From: SIG299 sp964632165
GTDB taxonomy: Bacteria; Bacillota; Clostridia; Lachnospirales; Lachnospiraceae
Direction: 5' to 3'
NCBI GenBank assembly: GCA_964632165.1
Contig: CAZWCZ010000001.1
Span: forward strand, 77,724 to 141,723
Length of the DNA: 64,000 nt
Positions 25,534 through 33,702 of this stretch are shown here, piece by piece. Position 1 is the stretch's first letter. Each line of letters starts with the position of its first letter. Under the pieces are notes generated by a model that saw nothing but the letters and a program-made list of their open reading frames with translations, made no database searches and had not been told where the DNA came from. A program made the position numbers and the translations under genes.

Positions 25534-26700
25534 TTACTTTAATTCTACCGGGCCGCTTCCGATATCAACCACATAAAAATCAGCGGCATATCCTATCTTA
25601 TCCTTATAAATATCTCCGACGGTCTGAATAAACTGTTCTACACAGTCCTCTCTTACAATACTTACCGTACATCCGCCAAATCCGGCACCTGTCATACGAG
25701 AGCCGATGACTCCGTCTACCGTCCACGCAGTCTCAACGAGTGTATCCAATTCAATTCCGGTTACTTCATAGTCATCACGCAGCGATACATGTGATGCATT
25801 CATCAGTTTTCCGAAAGTTATAATGTCATTTTCCTTTAAGGCAGCCACTGCACGGATCGTTCTCTGATTTTCATATACTGCATGCTTTGCACGACGGATC
25901 TTAACTTCATCTCCGATAACATTCTTTACTTCCTCAAATTCTTCTTCCGAAAGTTCACCAAGAGATCTGATGTCCTTTTTCGTCTGAATAAGTGCCAGTG
26001 CCGCTTCGCATTCGCTTCTTCTTTCGTTATACTTGGAATCACCAAGACCGCGCTTCTTATTGCTGCATGCGATCACGATCTTTGCGTTTTCCAATACCAG
26101 CGGTGCATATTCATAAGACAGATCTGCGGTATCAAGAAAAATGGCATGATCTTTTTTTCCCATCGCAATCGCGAACTGATCCATAATCCCACAATTCACT
26201 CCGATGAACTGATTTTCTGCCTTCTGTGCAAGCTTGGAAATTTCAATGAAATCCATCTCAAATCCAAACAGTTCACGACACGCAAATGCGGTCAGAACTT
26301 CAATAGAAGCCGAAGAAGAAAGTCCTGAAGAATTCGGAATGTTCCCACAGAATACAAAATCCATTCCCTCATCCAGGCAGATCCCTGCTTCTCTTAATTT
26401 TGCGATGATTCCCATCGGATAATTTGCCCAGTCTTTTTCTTTATCATAAACAAGTTCATCAAGGTCTGCAGAAATAATGCCAAGCTGTTCAAAATTCATT
26501 GAATAGAACCGACAAGTGTCCATGCCGTTCCTTCTTGCAGCAGCATAAGTGCCGATCGTAAGTGCACATGGGAATACATGTCCCCCATTATAATCCGTAT
26601 GCTCTCCGATCATATTGACGCGACCAGGTGCAAAAAACACACGGACATCTTCTGTCCCGCCGTAAATACGTTCAAATTCCTGCATTAACTCTTCTCTCAT
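25534..26700 (-). CDS. galK: galactokinase
   Basis: 388 residues, GHMP kinase. It phosphorylates galactose at C1 with ATP. The galactose signature GRVNMIGEHTDYNGG (about 26-40), the ATP-binding PNSSGLSSSASIEV motif (about 121-134) and the third motif GAGFGGCTVS near the C-terminus are all intact. Length is normal. It heads the leftward run galK-galT-lepB and further genes. The 226-bp gap upstream to traX is AT-rich; minus-strand direct repeats of ATATTGG lie there, but I cannot assign an operator. Confidence 0.95.
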   Translation of the reverse strand: MREELMQEFERIYGGTEDVRVFFAPGRVNMIGEHTDYNGGHVFPCALTIGTYAAARRNGMDTCRFYSMNFEQLGIISADLDELVYDKEKDWANYPMGIIAKLREAGICLDEGMDFVFCGNIPNSSGLSSSASIEVLTAFACRELFGFEMDFIEISKLAQKAENQFIGVNCGIMDQFAIAMGKKDHAIFLDTADLSYEYAPLVLENAKIVIACSNKKRGLGDSKYNERRSECEAALALIQTKKDIRSLGELSEEEFEEVKNVIGDEVKIRRAKHAVYENQRTIRAVAALKENDIITFGKLMNASHVSLRDDYEVTGIELDTLVETAWTVDGVIGSRMTGAGFGGCTVSIVREDCVEQFIQTVGDIYKDKIGYAADFYVVDIGSGPVELK

Positions 26701-26841
26701 GATTGCCTCCTTATTACTGTCGGAATTTAATTTATTCCAATATCTTTGTTTTAAACCAATATTTCTGAATATAGTTTATCAAATACTCTAAAAAAAGTAA
26801 AGGAAAATTTCTTTGATTTAGCACTCAAATCCGTATTTTTC

Positions 26842-26870
26842 TTGAAAAATCCCATTTTTCCTAGTACAAT
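26842..26870 (+). promoter_or_regulatory. promoter of the TraX-like gene
   Basis: TTGAAA, exactly 17 bp, TACAAT; 57 bp before ATG 26927. Within the otherwise gene-free gap 26701-26926. Confidence 0.8.
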
Positions 26871-26926
26871 CCTCTTATATTCTTTTACACCCGTTCAAAG
26901 AATTTTTATTAAGGGAGAAAACTAAT

Positions 26927-27709
26927 ATGAATAAAAACAAAAAAATAAGATCTACCGGCACCGCCCGCAGAAAATTCACGGGATTTACCGGTACACACCT
27001 GAAATGGTTTGCTCTTATCTGCATGTGCATTGACCATGCAGGAGCTGTCCTTTTAGAAAACGGGCTTCTTCCCAAGATCACCTCGTCTGTTCTTGTAGGA
27101 AATTCTTACGACTACCTGACAAATGACTATCTGTTTTGGTATAACCTCAGCATTGTCTGCCGGCTGATCGGACGCCTTGCTTTTCCCCTTTACTGTTTTC
27201 TGCTTGTAGAAGGGTTTCTGCATACCAAAAGTGTTACCCGCTATGCCCTGCGTCTTGGAATTTTTGCACTGCTTTCAGAACTTCCTTTTGACCTTGCCCT
27301 TTATGGAACCATTTTGGATCTGCAGCATCAGAATGTATTTTTTACTCTGCTGTTCGGCCTCCTCGTCCTCTATGGAATGGACTATATGGAAATCAAGCAT
27401 CCGCCTCATCGGCTCCTGCCCTATCTTGTCATTTTCGGCGGTATGCTGGTCTCTTCCTTCTTACAGACGGATTATAACGCCTTTGGTATCTTATTGATCG
27501 TCATGCTTTACCTGCTTCGCGAAAACAGGCGGACGCAATGCATCACAGGCGCCCTCTGCACCATTTGGGAATATTCCGCTCCGCTTGCTTTTATTCCTAT
27601 CCGTTTTTATAACGGAGAGCGCGGAAAGCAAAAATGCAAATATTTTTATTATCTCTTTTATCCTCTCCATCTTTTGCTGCTGTTCGTTCTGCATTCTGCA
27701 TTATTCTGA
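26927..27709 (+). CDS. TraX family membrane protein
   Basis: 260 residues with about seven hydrophobic segments. The family signature is the N-terminal LKWFALICMCIDHAGAVL followed by IGRLAFPLYCFLLVEGF, and the conserved LFALLSELPFDLA-type block. F-plasmid TraX acetylates the pilin N-terminus; chromosomal homologues in Clostridia have no proven role and belong to the broader acyltransferase-like group. It stands alone with its own promoter and a terminator shared with tyrS. The first 25 residues are basic and precede the usual family start. A link to the Tad locus 15 kb away is only speculation. Confidence 0.82.
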   Translation: MNKNKKIRSTGTARRKFTGFTGTHLKWFALICMCIDHAGAVLLENGLLPKITSSVLVGNSYDYLTNDYLFWYNLSIVCRLIGRLAFPLYCFLLVEGFLHTKSVTRYALRLGIFALLSELPFDLALYGTILDLQHQNVFFTLLFGLLVLYGMDYMEIKHPPHRLLPYLVIFGGMLVSSFLQTDYNAFGILLIVMLYLLRENRRTQCITGALCTIWEYSAPLAFIPIRFYNGERGKQKCKYFYYLFYPLHLLLLFVLHSALF

Positions 27710-27716
27710 GTCAAAA

Positions 27717-27764
27717 AAGCACGGAATGAAGTTATTTTTCAAACTGCGTTCCGTGCTTTCCTTT
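27717..27764. terminator. bidirectional terminator traX / tyrS
   Basis: 11-bp stem AAAGCACGGAA/TTCCGTGCTTT with a 21-nt loop, flanked by an A-run on the left and CCTTTTT on the right. Confidence 0.8.
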
Positions 27765-27771
27765 TTCTCAT

Positions 27772-28995
27772 TTATGCCATGATACGATTAAAATTCTTTT
27801 TGCCACGTTTTACGATCTTTCCTTCTCCGGTCAGTTCTTCTTTCCGGAATGTCTTTGTAAAATCCGTCACTTTTTCTCCATCAACCGTAACACCACCCTG
27901 TTCTACGGCACGTCTTCCTTCCGAACGGCTTGTTACCAGGCCTGCTGCTACCAACATGGAAATAATGTCAATCGTTCCATCCTTAAAATTTTCTTCGGAT
28001 AATTCTGTTGTTGGCATGTTTTCCAGATTTCCGCCGCCTGCAAATAATGCTTTCGACGCCTCCAGTGCCTTTGTTGCCTCTTCCTCACCATGTACAAGTT
28101 TTGTAAGTTCGAATGCCAGAATTTCCTTCGCCTTATTTAATTCGCTGCCTTCCCAGGATTCCATTGCTGAAATTTCCTCTAAAGGAAGGAATGTCAGCAT
28201 TTTCAGGCACTTAATGACGTCCTGATCTCCCACATTTCTCCAATACTGGAAAAATTCAAACGGGGTCGTCTTATTTGGATCCAGCCATACAGCGCCGGAC
28301 TGCGTCTTCCCCATTTTCTTTCCTTCCGAATTCAACAAAAGATTAATGGTCATGGCATAAGCATCTTTGCCAAGTTTTCTTCGGATCAACTCTGTTCCCC
28401 CCAGCATATTGCTCCACTGGTCATCTCCTCCAAACTGCATATTGCAGCCATACTTTTCGTATAATGCAAGGAAATCATAACTCTGCATGATCATATAGTT
28501 AAATTCCAGGAAGCTTAGTCCCCTTTCCATTCTCTGCTTATAGCATTCTGCAGTCAGCATCCGGTTTACGGAAAAATGCGGTCCGACCTCACGAAGTACT
28601 TCAATATAATTTAAGCCCATCAGCCAGTCGGCATTATTTACCATCATCGCTTTTCCTTCAGAAAAATCAATAAAACGGCTCATCTGCTTTTTAAAGCACT
28701 CACAATTATGTGCTATTGTTTCTGTTGTCATCATCTGACGCATATCCGTTCTGCCGGAAGGATCTCCGATCATGGCAGTTCCTCCGCCAATCAATGCAAT
28801 CGGCTTATTTCCTGCCATCTGAAGACGCTTCATCAGGCAAAGTGCCATAAAATGTCCTACATGAAGGCTGTCTGCCGTAGGGTCAAACCCGATATAAAAT
28901 ACTGCCTTTCCGTTATCGATCATTTCCTTAATTTCTTCCTCATCAGTTACCTGAGCGATCAAACCTCTGGCAACTAATTCTTCATATACTGTCAT
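27772..28995 (-). CDS. tyrS: tyrosyl-tRNA synthetase
   Basis: 407 residues, class I synthetase charging tRNA-Tyr. The HIGH motif is HVGHF in FDPTADSLHVGHF, the KMSKS motif is KMGKT, and a C-terminal S4 RNA-binding domain is present (VTSRSEGRRAVEQGGVTVDG). Start ATG 28995 is chosen for GAGGAAG upstream; the longer open frame to 29115 runs through the T-box terminator and is not translated. Expression is controlled by the T-box leader and the strong promoter upstream. Confidence 0.95.
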   Translation of the reverse strand: MTVYEELVARGLIAQVTDEEEIKEMIDNGKAVFYIGFDPTADSLHVGHFMALCLMKRLQMAGNKPIALIGGGTAMIGDPSGRTDMRQMMTTETIAHNCECFKKQMSRFIDFSEGKAMMVNNADWLMGLNYIEVLREVGPHFSVNRMLTAECYKQRMERGLSFLEFNYMIMQSYDFLALYEKYGCNMQFGGDDQWSNMLGGTELIRRKLGKDAYAMTINLLLNSEGKKMGKTQSGAVWLDPNKTTPFEFFQYWRNVGDQDVIKCLKMLTFLPLEEISAMESWEGSELNKAKEILAFELTKLVHGEEEATKALEASKALFAGGGNLENMPTTELSEENFKDGTIDIISMLVAAGLVTSRSEGRRAVEQGGVTVDGEKVTDFTKTFRKEELTGEGKIVKRGKKNFNRIMA

Positions 28996-29063
28996 TTTTC
29001 TTCCTCGCTTTCTTTGTTTATCTTCTGGCATCAGTTCTTCCACATATCCGGGAACTTTTCCAG

Positions 29064-29345
29064 AAAAAAAACCTCGTCCCCAAAAAAGGACGAGGTATCT
29101 ACCACGTGTTACCACCTTAATTCACAAATGTCTCAAAACATCTGCCTCAACAAGTACAGCAAGCCATGCCTCCGGCACCTTGCGATACTACGGCACAATA
29201 ACGGTTGCCTTCCGTCGCAGCCTACTCATTCCTTTTCGGTACGAAACTCCGGGATGTATTCCTGCTGCTGTACTTTGCTCCTCTCATCCACCGGCAACTT
29301 TCTGTCAAGCCTCCACAGCACTACTTCTTCCCATCACTGTCTTCT
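29064..29345 (-). ncRNA. T-box riboswitch (tyrosine)
   Basis: The leader of tyrS on the minus strand. The T-box sequence AAGGTGGTAACACG lies at 29104-29118. Downstream is a GC-rich terminator CCTCGTCC/GGACGAGG (29072-29095) ending in a T8 run (29064-29071). Near the 5' part, in the region expected for stem I, a loop reads GGAATACATC; the TAC at 29256-29258 fits the Tyr specifier codon. Uncharged tRNA-Tyr would pair with it and with the T-box bulge to prevent termination. The specifier choice is by position and is less certain than the T-box itself. Confidence 0.88.
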
Positions 29346-29350
29346 GAGAC

Positions 29351-29380
29351 ATTATAGGATAACGCACCTGACTTTGTCAA
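29351..29380 (-). promoter_or_regulatory. tyrS promoter
   Basis: Consensus hexamers TTGACA and TATAAT with an 18-bp spacer; transcription would start at the 5' edge of the T-box leader. Confidence 0.85.
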
Positions 29381-29416
29381 GATTTTTATTGGATTTTTCC
29401 TGACCCCAAGCCATTT

Positions 29417-31501
29417 TTATTGTTCTCGATACATCTTCCATCTGCGTTCTATCTCCTTAATGGTCTCTTCCAATTCTTTTTCTCCATAAATATACTGCCT
29501 AAAAGTTGACAAATACACTTCATCTTCTAATTCAAAACATACATTTGCATCAGAAAACGTCTCATACATTTCTTTGATGAACGGGGTATCCGTATAAGTA
29601 GAAACATCTTCGAGCATAAACGTGTTCTCTTCCTTTAACAGATGCTTCGCATAGGCAGAAATGTATTCTAACGCTTTTTCTTTGTTCTCAGAATTCGGAT
29701 TTACCACAAGGAAGGAAACATATGCCGTGTTTCCGCTCCTTCCTGAAATGTTCGGAACCCCGGCAGTTCCGTAGACATCCATCGTACCAAGGATTTCTGC
29801 CAAATTTTCAAACTGGAACATGCCGTAGACTTTCCAGAAATAAAACTCCGGAACCTTATTTGGAGATACATTCGTAACATCTTTAAATTCCGGATCTGTC
29901 CATCCGGTCTCCCTGCTGTCTCGCAGCTGCTTCGCATAAGAGCGGAATACATCCGTATCAAACGTATCATAAACGGACAGATACTGACTGCAGAAGTGCT
30001 CTATCATACTTTCGATTCCCATACTGACAATCTTTTCTTTTTCCTCTTCGTTTAGATATATCTTTGTCAGAAAATCAACGAACTCCGTCCAGTCCATGCC
30101 CTCTAAATCGACACCCTGTTCCATACAGTATTCCTTATTATAGATCAGCGTCAGCACTTCTGTCTGTATTGGCAGCATCCAGATGTCTCCGTTTTCATTT
30201 GTAGCAAGTTCCCGAATATATGGGAAACAGGAATCCAGGTATTCTTGCACTCCTTCCACTTCATTTAACGGATAATACCCTCCGTTTTCCTTCAATTCAT
30301 AGGAAATCTGTTCCGAAGAACGAAGGGAATATACATCAAAATCATCATCTCCCGCCATCGCCTTTAATGCAAATACCTCATCAGAAACTTTCATTTCTTT
30401 TATCAGGAATCCGCAAGGATACGGCTTATCCCTCATATCTCCTATTTCAAGCAGTCGGATGGTGTTCGACCGGTTCACGACATTTTCCACACAGACACGG
30501 TATATCCCTGTTTTGTCTGTTTTATTGATATAAAAAATAAAACCTTTCCGATACTCTGCCGGAGTATCGCATTCGAACCCGGAAACGATCATCAGCTCCT
30601 CTTCTCCCGTTTCTTCCATTCCATATGGATAAAAAAACAGTTCTTTTTCATCTCCATATCCGGAACGTTTGATCAGAAATACTCCGTCTGCACAGCTTCC
30701 GCTGACATAAACGTTTCTGAAATCTATTCCCTGCATCCGGTTCCGTTCGGTCAACGTTCCTTCCCTGTGGTCAAAATCCATAAAATGGAATCCCGTCTGC
30801 ATATCATAGGTCTGTATCATAAGTGTATTCTGTTCCGTAAGATACAGTGCGGATGGAAACTCTATCGTCATTGCCTGTGGCAATGGATTTTCCACACTAA
30901 GATTCAGACGAAAAACCACTCTGTTTTTATAAGATTTTGCAATATTATCCAAAGATTCCACATCTTCAGTAGAATTATCCTTTCGATCCATCAGGACGTA
31001 AAGATACTGATCTACAATTTCTGTATAGATGGTTCCGGAACCTCGATCGTATTCCGAAAGAGAATTTACCAACTTTACTTCCCAGGTATCCGTATCTACC
31101 GCATAGACTGCCATTGTTTTGCTATCTGCCATTGATTTTCCGGTAACCAGATACAAGACCCCTCCCTTTGCAGCTATGGATGCCACGATACCATTCCCCA
31201 AATGCACCTCTTCCGATGCCGTACAGACTCCATCAAGTGCGTATACACTAATTTTTTGCACACCGTAATCCGTTGATTCTCCCGGGAGGTAATATGATTC
31301 TCTTATTCTCTGTACCGTATATAGTATTCCGTTTTCATCGACTGCCAATAGTTCTGCATCTTCAGTCCCCTCATAATAGAATTCATCTTTTGATACCGGA
31401 AGCAGTTCTATCTGTTCTTTTTCATCTTTCACGTTGCATCCGACCAGACTGACTAACAGGATCACGATGATAAAAACAGTCACTCTTACTTTTTTCCCCA
31501 T
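29417..31501 (-). CDS. lipoprotein: propeller-like region plus ABC solute-binding domain (paralogue)
   Basis: 694 residues, lipobox LVGC (Cys 22 from the ATG used). It matches the lipoprotein at 3130-5172 throughout: FYYEG(T/S)E, the VDTDTWEV block, YYPLNEVEGVQEYLDSCFP, NENGDIWMLP, YNKEYC, and the C-terminal DTPFIKEMYE. The start ATG 31501 has GGAGG 7 nt upstream and is 2 nt past the stop of the preceding lipoprotein gene, so the two are coupled. Unlike its paralogue it has no permease genes beside it; it is third in the operon small secreted protein - propeller lipoprotein - this gene. It could feed the same permeases in trans or act as a receptor. Confidence 0.8.
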   Translation of the reverse strand: MGKKVRVTVFIIVILLVSLVGCNVKDEKEQIELLPVSKDEFYYEGTEDAELLAVDENGILYTVQRIRESYYLPGESTDYGVQKISVYALDGVCTASEEVHLGNGIVASIAAKGGVLYLVTGKSMADSKTMAVYAVDTDTWEVKLVNSLSEYDRGSGTIYTEIVDQYLYVLMDRKDNSTEDVESLDNIAKSYKNRVVFRLNLSVENPLPQAMTIEFPSALYLTEQNTLMIQTYDMQTGFHFMDFDHREGTLTERNRMQGIDFRNVYVSGSCADGVFLIKRSGYGDEKELFFYPYGMEETGEEELMIVSGFECDTPAEYRKGFIFYINKTDKTGIYRVCVENVVNRSNTIRLLEIGDMRDKPYPCGFLIKEMKVSDEVFALKAMAGDDDFDVYSLRSSEQISYELKENGGYYPLNEVEGVQEYLDSCFPYIRELATNENGDIWMLPIQTEVLTLIYNKEYCMEQGVDLEGMDWTEFVDFLTKIYLNEEEKEKIVSMGIESMIEHFCSQYLSVYDTFDTDVFRSYAKQLRDSRETGWTDPEFKDVTNVSPNKVPEFYFWKVYGMFQFENLAEILGTMDVYGTAGVPNISGRSGNTAYVSFLVVNPNSENKEKALEYISAYAKHLLKEENTFMLEDVSTYTDTPFIKEMYETFSDANVCFELEDEVYLSTFRQYIYGEKELEETIKEIERRWKMYREQ

Positions 31502-31503
31502 AC

Positions 31504-32847
31504 TCATTCCTCCACCACTTTCTCCACGTTTACCAACAATTCTTCCTCTGTAAGATAACACCCATAGCTTTCATTTTTTCGTGCTGATTCTGTCAGCACG
31601 CGAGAGACTCCTTTTTCAGTCAAAATATATATATGCTCTCCATCTGTATAAAGTCGTTCTATATGATATCCTTCATGATTCATTTCTTGCAAAAAATAAC
31701 ACTCTATTTCTCCGCTTTCCCGGTTCATTACATATATTCGGTCACCACCGTCAGCGATTATTATCGACTCCATCGTCATTGTCCAGTAGCGTACCTGTGC
31801 TGAAAAAACATCTATATATCCGTTAGCCCAGGCATATTTTATCTCAAACGCAGTTTTAAATTTTTTAAAATCATGCGTTGTACTTTCCATTGTCAGCAGG
31901 TCGATCTGAATGATATTTTCCCCTCTGAGTGCGTATAGCATATCATCCATAATACCGCAGGAATCAAAGATTTCCTCTCCTTCGCATAAAACAATTAGCG
32001 AATCGTCATTTCTCGATTGTAATACTAATCTCAGGTTATCTGCCGTTTCATAATCGTGGTACAGATAATAATCTCTCCATCCACCCCTGGTTCCACGCTT
32101 TGTATCAATGATCGGTTCTTCTTCTCCAAACGCAAGGAAATAATCAGTAGTAGAAAAGACATATACCCATTTATTCCATTCTTCAAAATAATATGGCATC
32201 TCCTCATATTCTCCGATAAAATAAATCCCATCCTCGGTTACCGTTAATGTCATAAAAGCCTTCCGATCAAGATAAGACCGTGCTGTTAAATTCTTACCTG
32301 CCGCATAGACCAGATCTATGGTCCCTGCTTCCGGTGAATATGAATAAATATCTCCATTATACATTCCTTCCGGAAATCGATACACATCATGCGTTTCTAA
32401 TACAAAGTAGAGCACTCCATCCTGCATATATAACTCTCTGGCAGGTAATGCTACCGCAAGCTCTGCCTCACCGTCTTTCAGACGGTAAATATAATAATCC
32501 TGATTCTGATTAACAAAATAAACTGCTCCGCTTTCTCCATCTATACAAAATAAAGATTCTGAATCATTATGAAACGGTAAGTCCATACGGTTTATTGCAT
32601 TATATCGGGCTTCTTCCGAAGCGTCTTTCTTTTCCAAAGCTTCCTGCAACACCGTTTCAGGAATGGTGATCAAAGGTCTGCTCTCTTCTTCGTCATTTCC
32701 TGTTTTTTCTTCGTCTGCAAAAAAGTTTCCTTTCGTCGGTTCCGGTGTGACTCCCGTCCGGTTTCCTGATATTTCACTGTTACACCCTGCCAGACCTATC
32801 ATTATGAAAATAGACAAAAACAGTACGTATCTTATTCCTTTCTTCAT
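31504..32847 (-). CDS. propeller-like lipoprotein (paralogue of the one at the left edge)
   Basis: 447 residues with lipobox LAGC (Cys 22). The linker after the lipid anchor is rich in Glu/Thr/Pro, then propeller-type strands follow: FCIDGESGAVYFVN, YRLKDGEAEL, LYMQDGVLYFVLE, YAAGKN, VTEDGIYFIGE. These blocks align in order with the partial lipoprotein at 1-1112. The ATG at 32847 has AGGAGG 7 nt upstream; the ATG 6 nt earlier is too close to that site. It is the middle gene of a three-gene operon. A surface-exposed binding or sensing protein is inferred; no enzyme motif is seen. Confidence 0.75.
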   Translation of the reverse strand: MKKGIRYVLFLSIFIMIGLAGCNSEISGNRTGVTPEPTKGNFFADEEKTGNDEEESRPLITIPETVLQEALEKKDASEEARYNAINRMDLPFHNDSESLFCIDGESGAVYFVNQNQDYYIYRLKDGEAELAVALPARELYMQDGVLYFVLETHDVYRFPEGMYNGDIYSYSPEAGTIDLVYAAGKNLTARSYLDRKAFMTLTVTEDGIYFIGEYEEMPYYFEEWNKWVYVFSTTDYFLAFGEEEPIIDTKRGTRGGWRDYYLYHDYETADNLRLVLQSRNDDSLIVLCEGEEIFDSCGIMDDMLYALRGENIIQIDLLTMESTTHDFKKFKTAFEIKYAWANGYIDVFSAQVRYWTMTMESIIIADGGDRIYVMNRESGEIECYFLQEMNHEGYHIERLYTDGEHIYILTEKGVSRVLTESARKNESYGCYLTEEELLVNVEKVVEE

Positions 32848-32868
32848 CGTCATTCCTCCTTTTTGATA

Positions 32869-32899
32869 TTCCGGGACACAAAAATTTCGCGTCCCGGAA
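32869..32899. promoter_or_regulatory. intercistronic hairpin (paralogous position)
   Basis: 9-bp stem TTCCGGGAC/GTCCCGGAA with a 13-nt loop, between the small secreted gene and the lipoprotein gene. As at 1141-1174 no clear T-run follows on the minus strand. Confidence 0.65.
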
Positions 32900-32936
32900 T
32901 GCTAAGTTCTTAAATTTACTACACTATAAGCAATTC

Positions 32937-33332
32937 TTAATCATGCCCATCAACATCTGCAAGTGTGTGTACATCGTTAATGGTATACGTATCTCCGTTT
33001 TCAATCAACACATAATAACCACACTCTTTCCCCTTTGTCAGAGCATTTACCTGGCACACATACGCAGACTCATAAATTTCATCCACGATATCACAGACCA
33101 TCTTTACCTCATCGTCCACTCCATCTCCATCGATATCGACATGTCCCGTAAAAATATGTCCGTATTTTACTATGGTCTCTGTCTTCTGGTACCCTTGCAG
33201 CATATATGTATGATTACAAGTCGATGTAGCTGCACCAACCGACACGAAAGGTGGCATACAGCCAAGGGAAAATGCGGTCAGAATGGACACAGCAAAAAAC
33301 CTCTTTCCAAAATTCAAGTATGACTTCTTCAT
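32937..33332 (-). CDS. small secreted protein with EF-hand-like loop (paralogue)
   Basis: 131 residues from ATG 33332. Signal peptide with predicted cleavage after GAA (about residue 35), then a mature chain starting TSTCNH. The loop DIDGDGVDDE fits a calcium-binding DxDxDG pattern and is repeated in part by ADVDGHD at the very C-terminus. VCQVNALT corresponds to VCSVNILT in the paralogue at 1209-1598. The ribosome site and start context (GGAGGAATGACGATG) are identical to those of the lipoprotein gene that follows. Function unknown. Confidence 0.7.
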   Translation of the reverse strand: MKKSYLNFGKRFFAVSILTAFSLGCMPPFVSVGAATSTCNHTYMLQGYQKTETIVKYGHIFTGHVDIDGDGVDDEVKMVCDIVDEIYESAYVCQVNALTKGKECGYYVLIENGDTYTINDVHTLADVDGHD

Positions 33333-33390
33333 CGTCATTCCTCCTTTTTGTTTTTTTGATATGCATATCGTTTTTCTTAAGAATGGTTGC

Positions 33391-33419
33391 ATTATAGCAT
33401 ACTATTTTTGGAAAAGTAA
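33391..33419 (-). promoter_or_regulatory. promoter P1 of the secreted protein-lipoprotein operon
   Basis: TTACTT, 17 bp, TATAAT with an upstream TGC (extended -10), on the minus strand, about 60 bp before the start at 33332. The 15-bp block around the -10 is repeated exactly at P2. Confidence 0.65.
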
Positions 33420-33503
33420 AGGAAAAATTCCTTTTTTTACCATTTTTTTGATTTTTATAACAGATTGGCATGCATAAAAAACTTCGTTTTCTAGAATATT
33501 TGC

Positions 33504-33532
33504 ATTATAGCATAAGTTTTCACAAAACAAAA
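33504..33532 (-). promoter_or_regulatory. promoter P2 of the same operon
   Basis: TTTTGT, 17 bp, TATAAT with upstream TGC, 113 bp upstream of P1. It shares TATGCTATAATGCAA with P1. The gap 33333-33702 contains no gene, only these promoters and the methyltransferase promoter. Confidence 0.55.
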
Positions 33533-33614
33533 GGAACTAAAGTACTGATTTTAAAATTTTCTTTTGTTTTTTTGTTTATTTTTCACTTTTCTATTTTTAT
33601 AAAATACTTCCCAC

Positions 33615-33643
33615 TTGAGTTTTTCGGAGTGCTGTCATATAAT
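33615..33643 (+). promoter_or_regulatory. promoter of the DNA methyltransferase
   Basis: TTGAGT, exactly 17 bp, TATAAT, 60 bp before ATG 33703. Confidence 0.75.
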
Positions 33644-33702
33644 TCGTCTGTCGGAACGTGGTTCCCACCTTCTTCGATATGACCTTTAGGAAAGGGATTG
33701 AA

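Noticed and set aside
28996..29115. Extended tyrS reading frame upstream of ATG 28995
   Set aside because: It runs through the T-box terminator hairpin and lacks a ribosome site.
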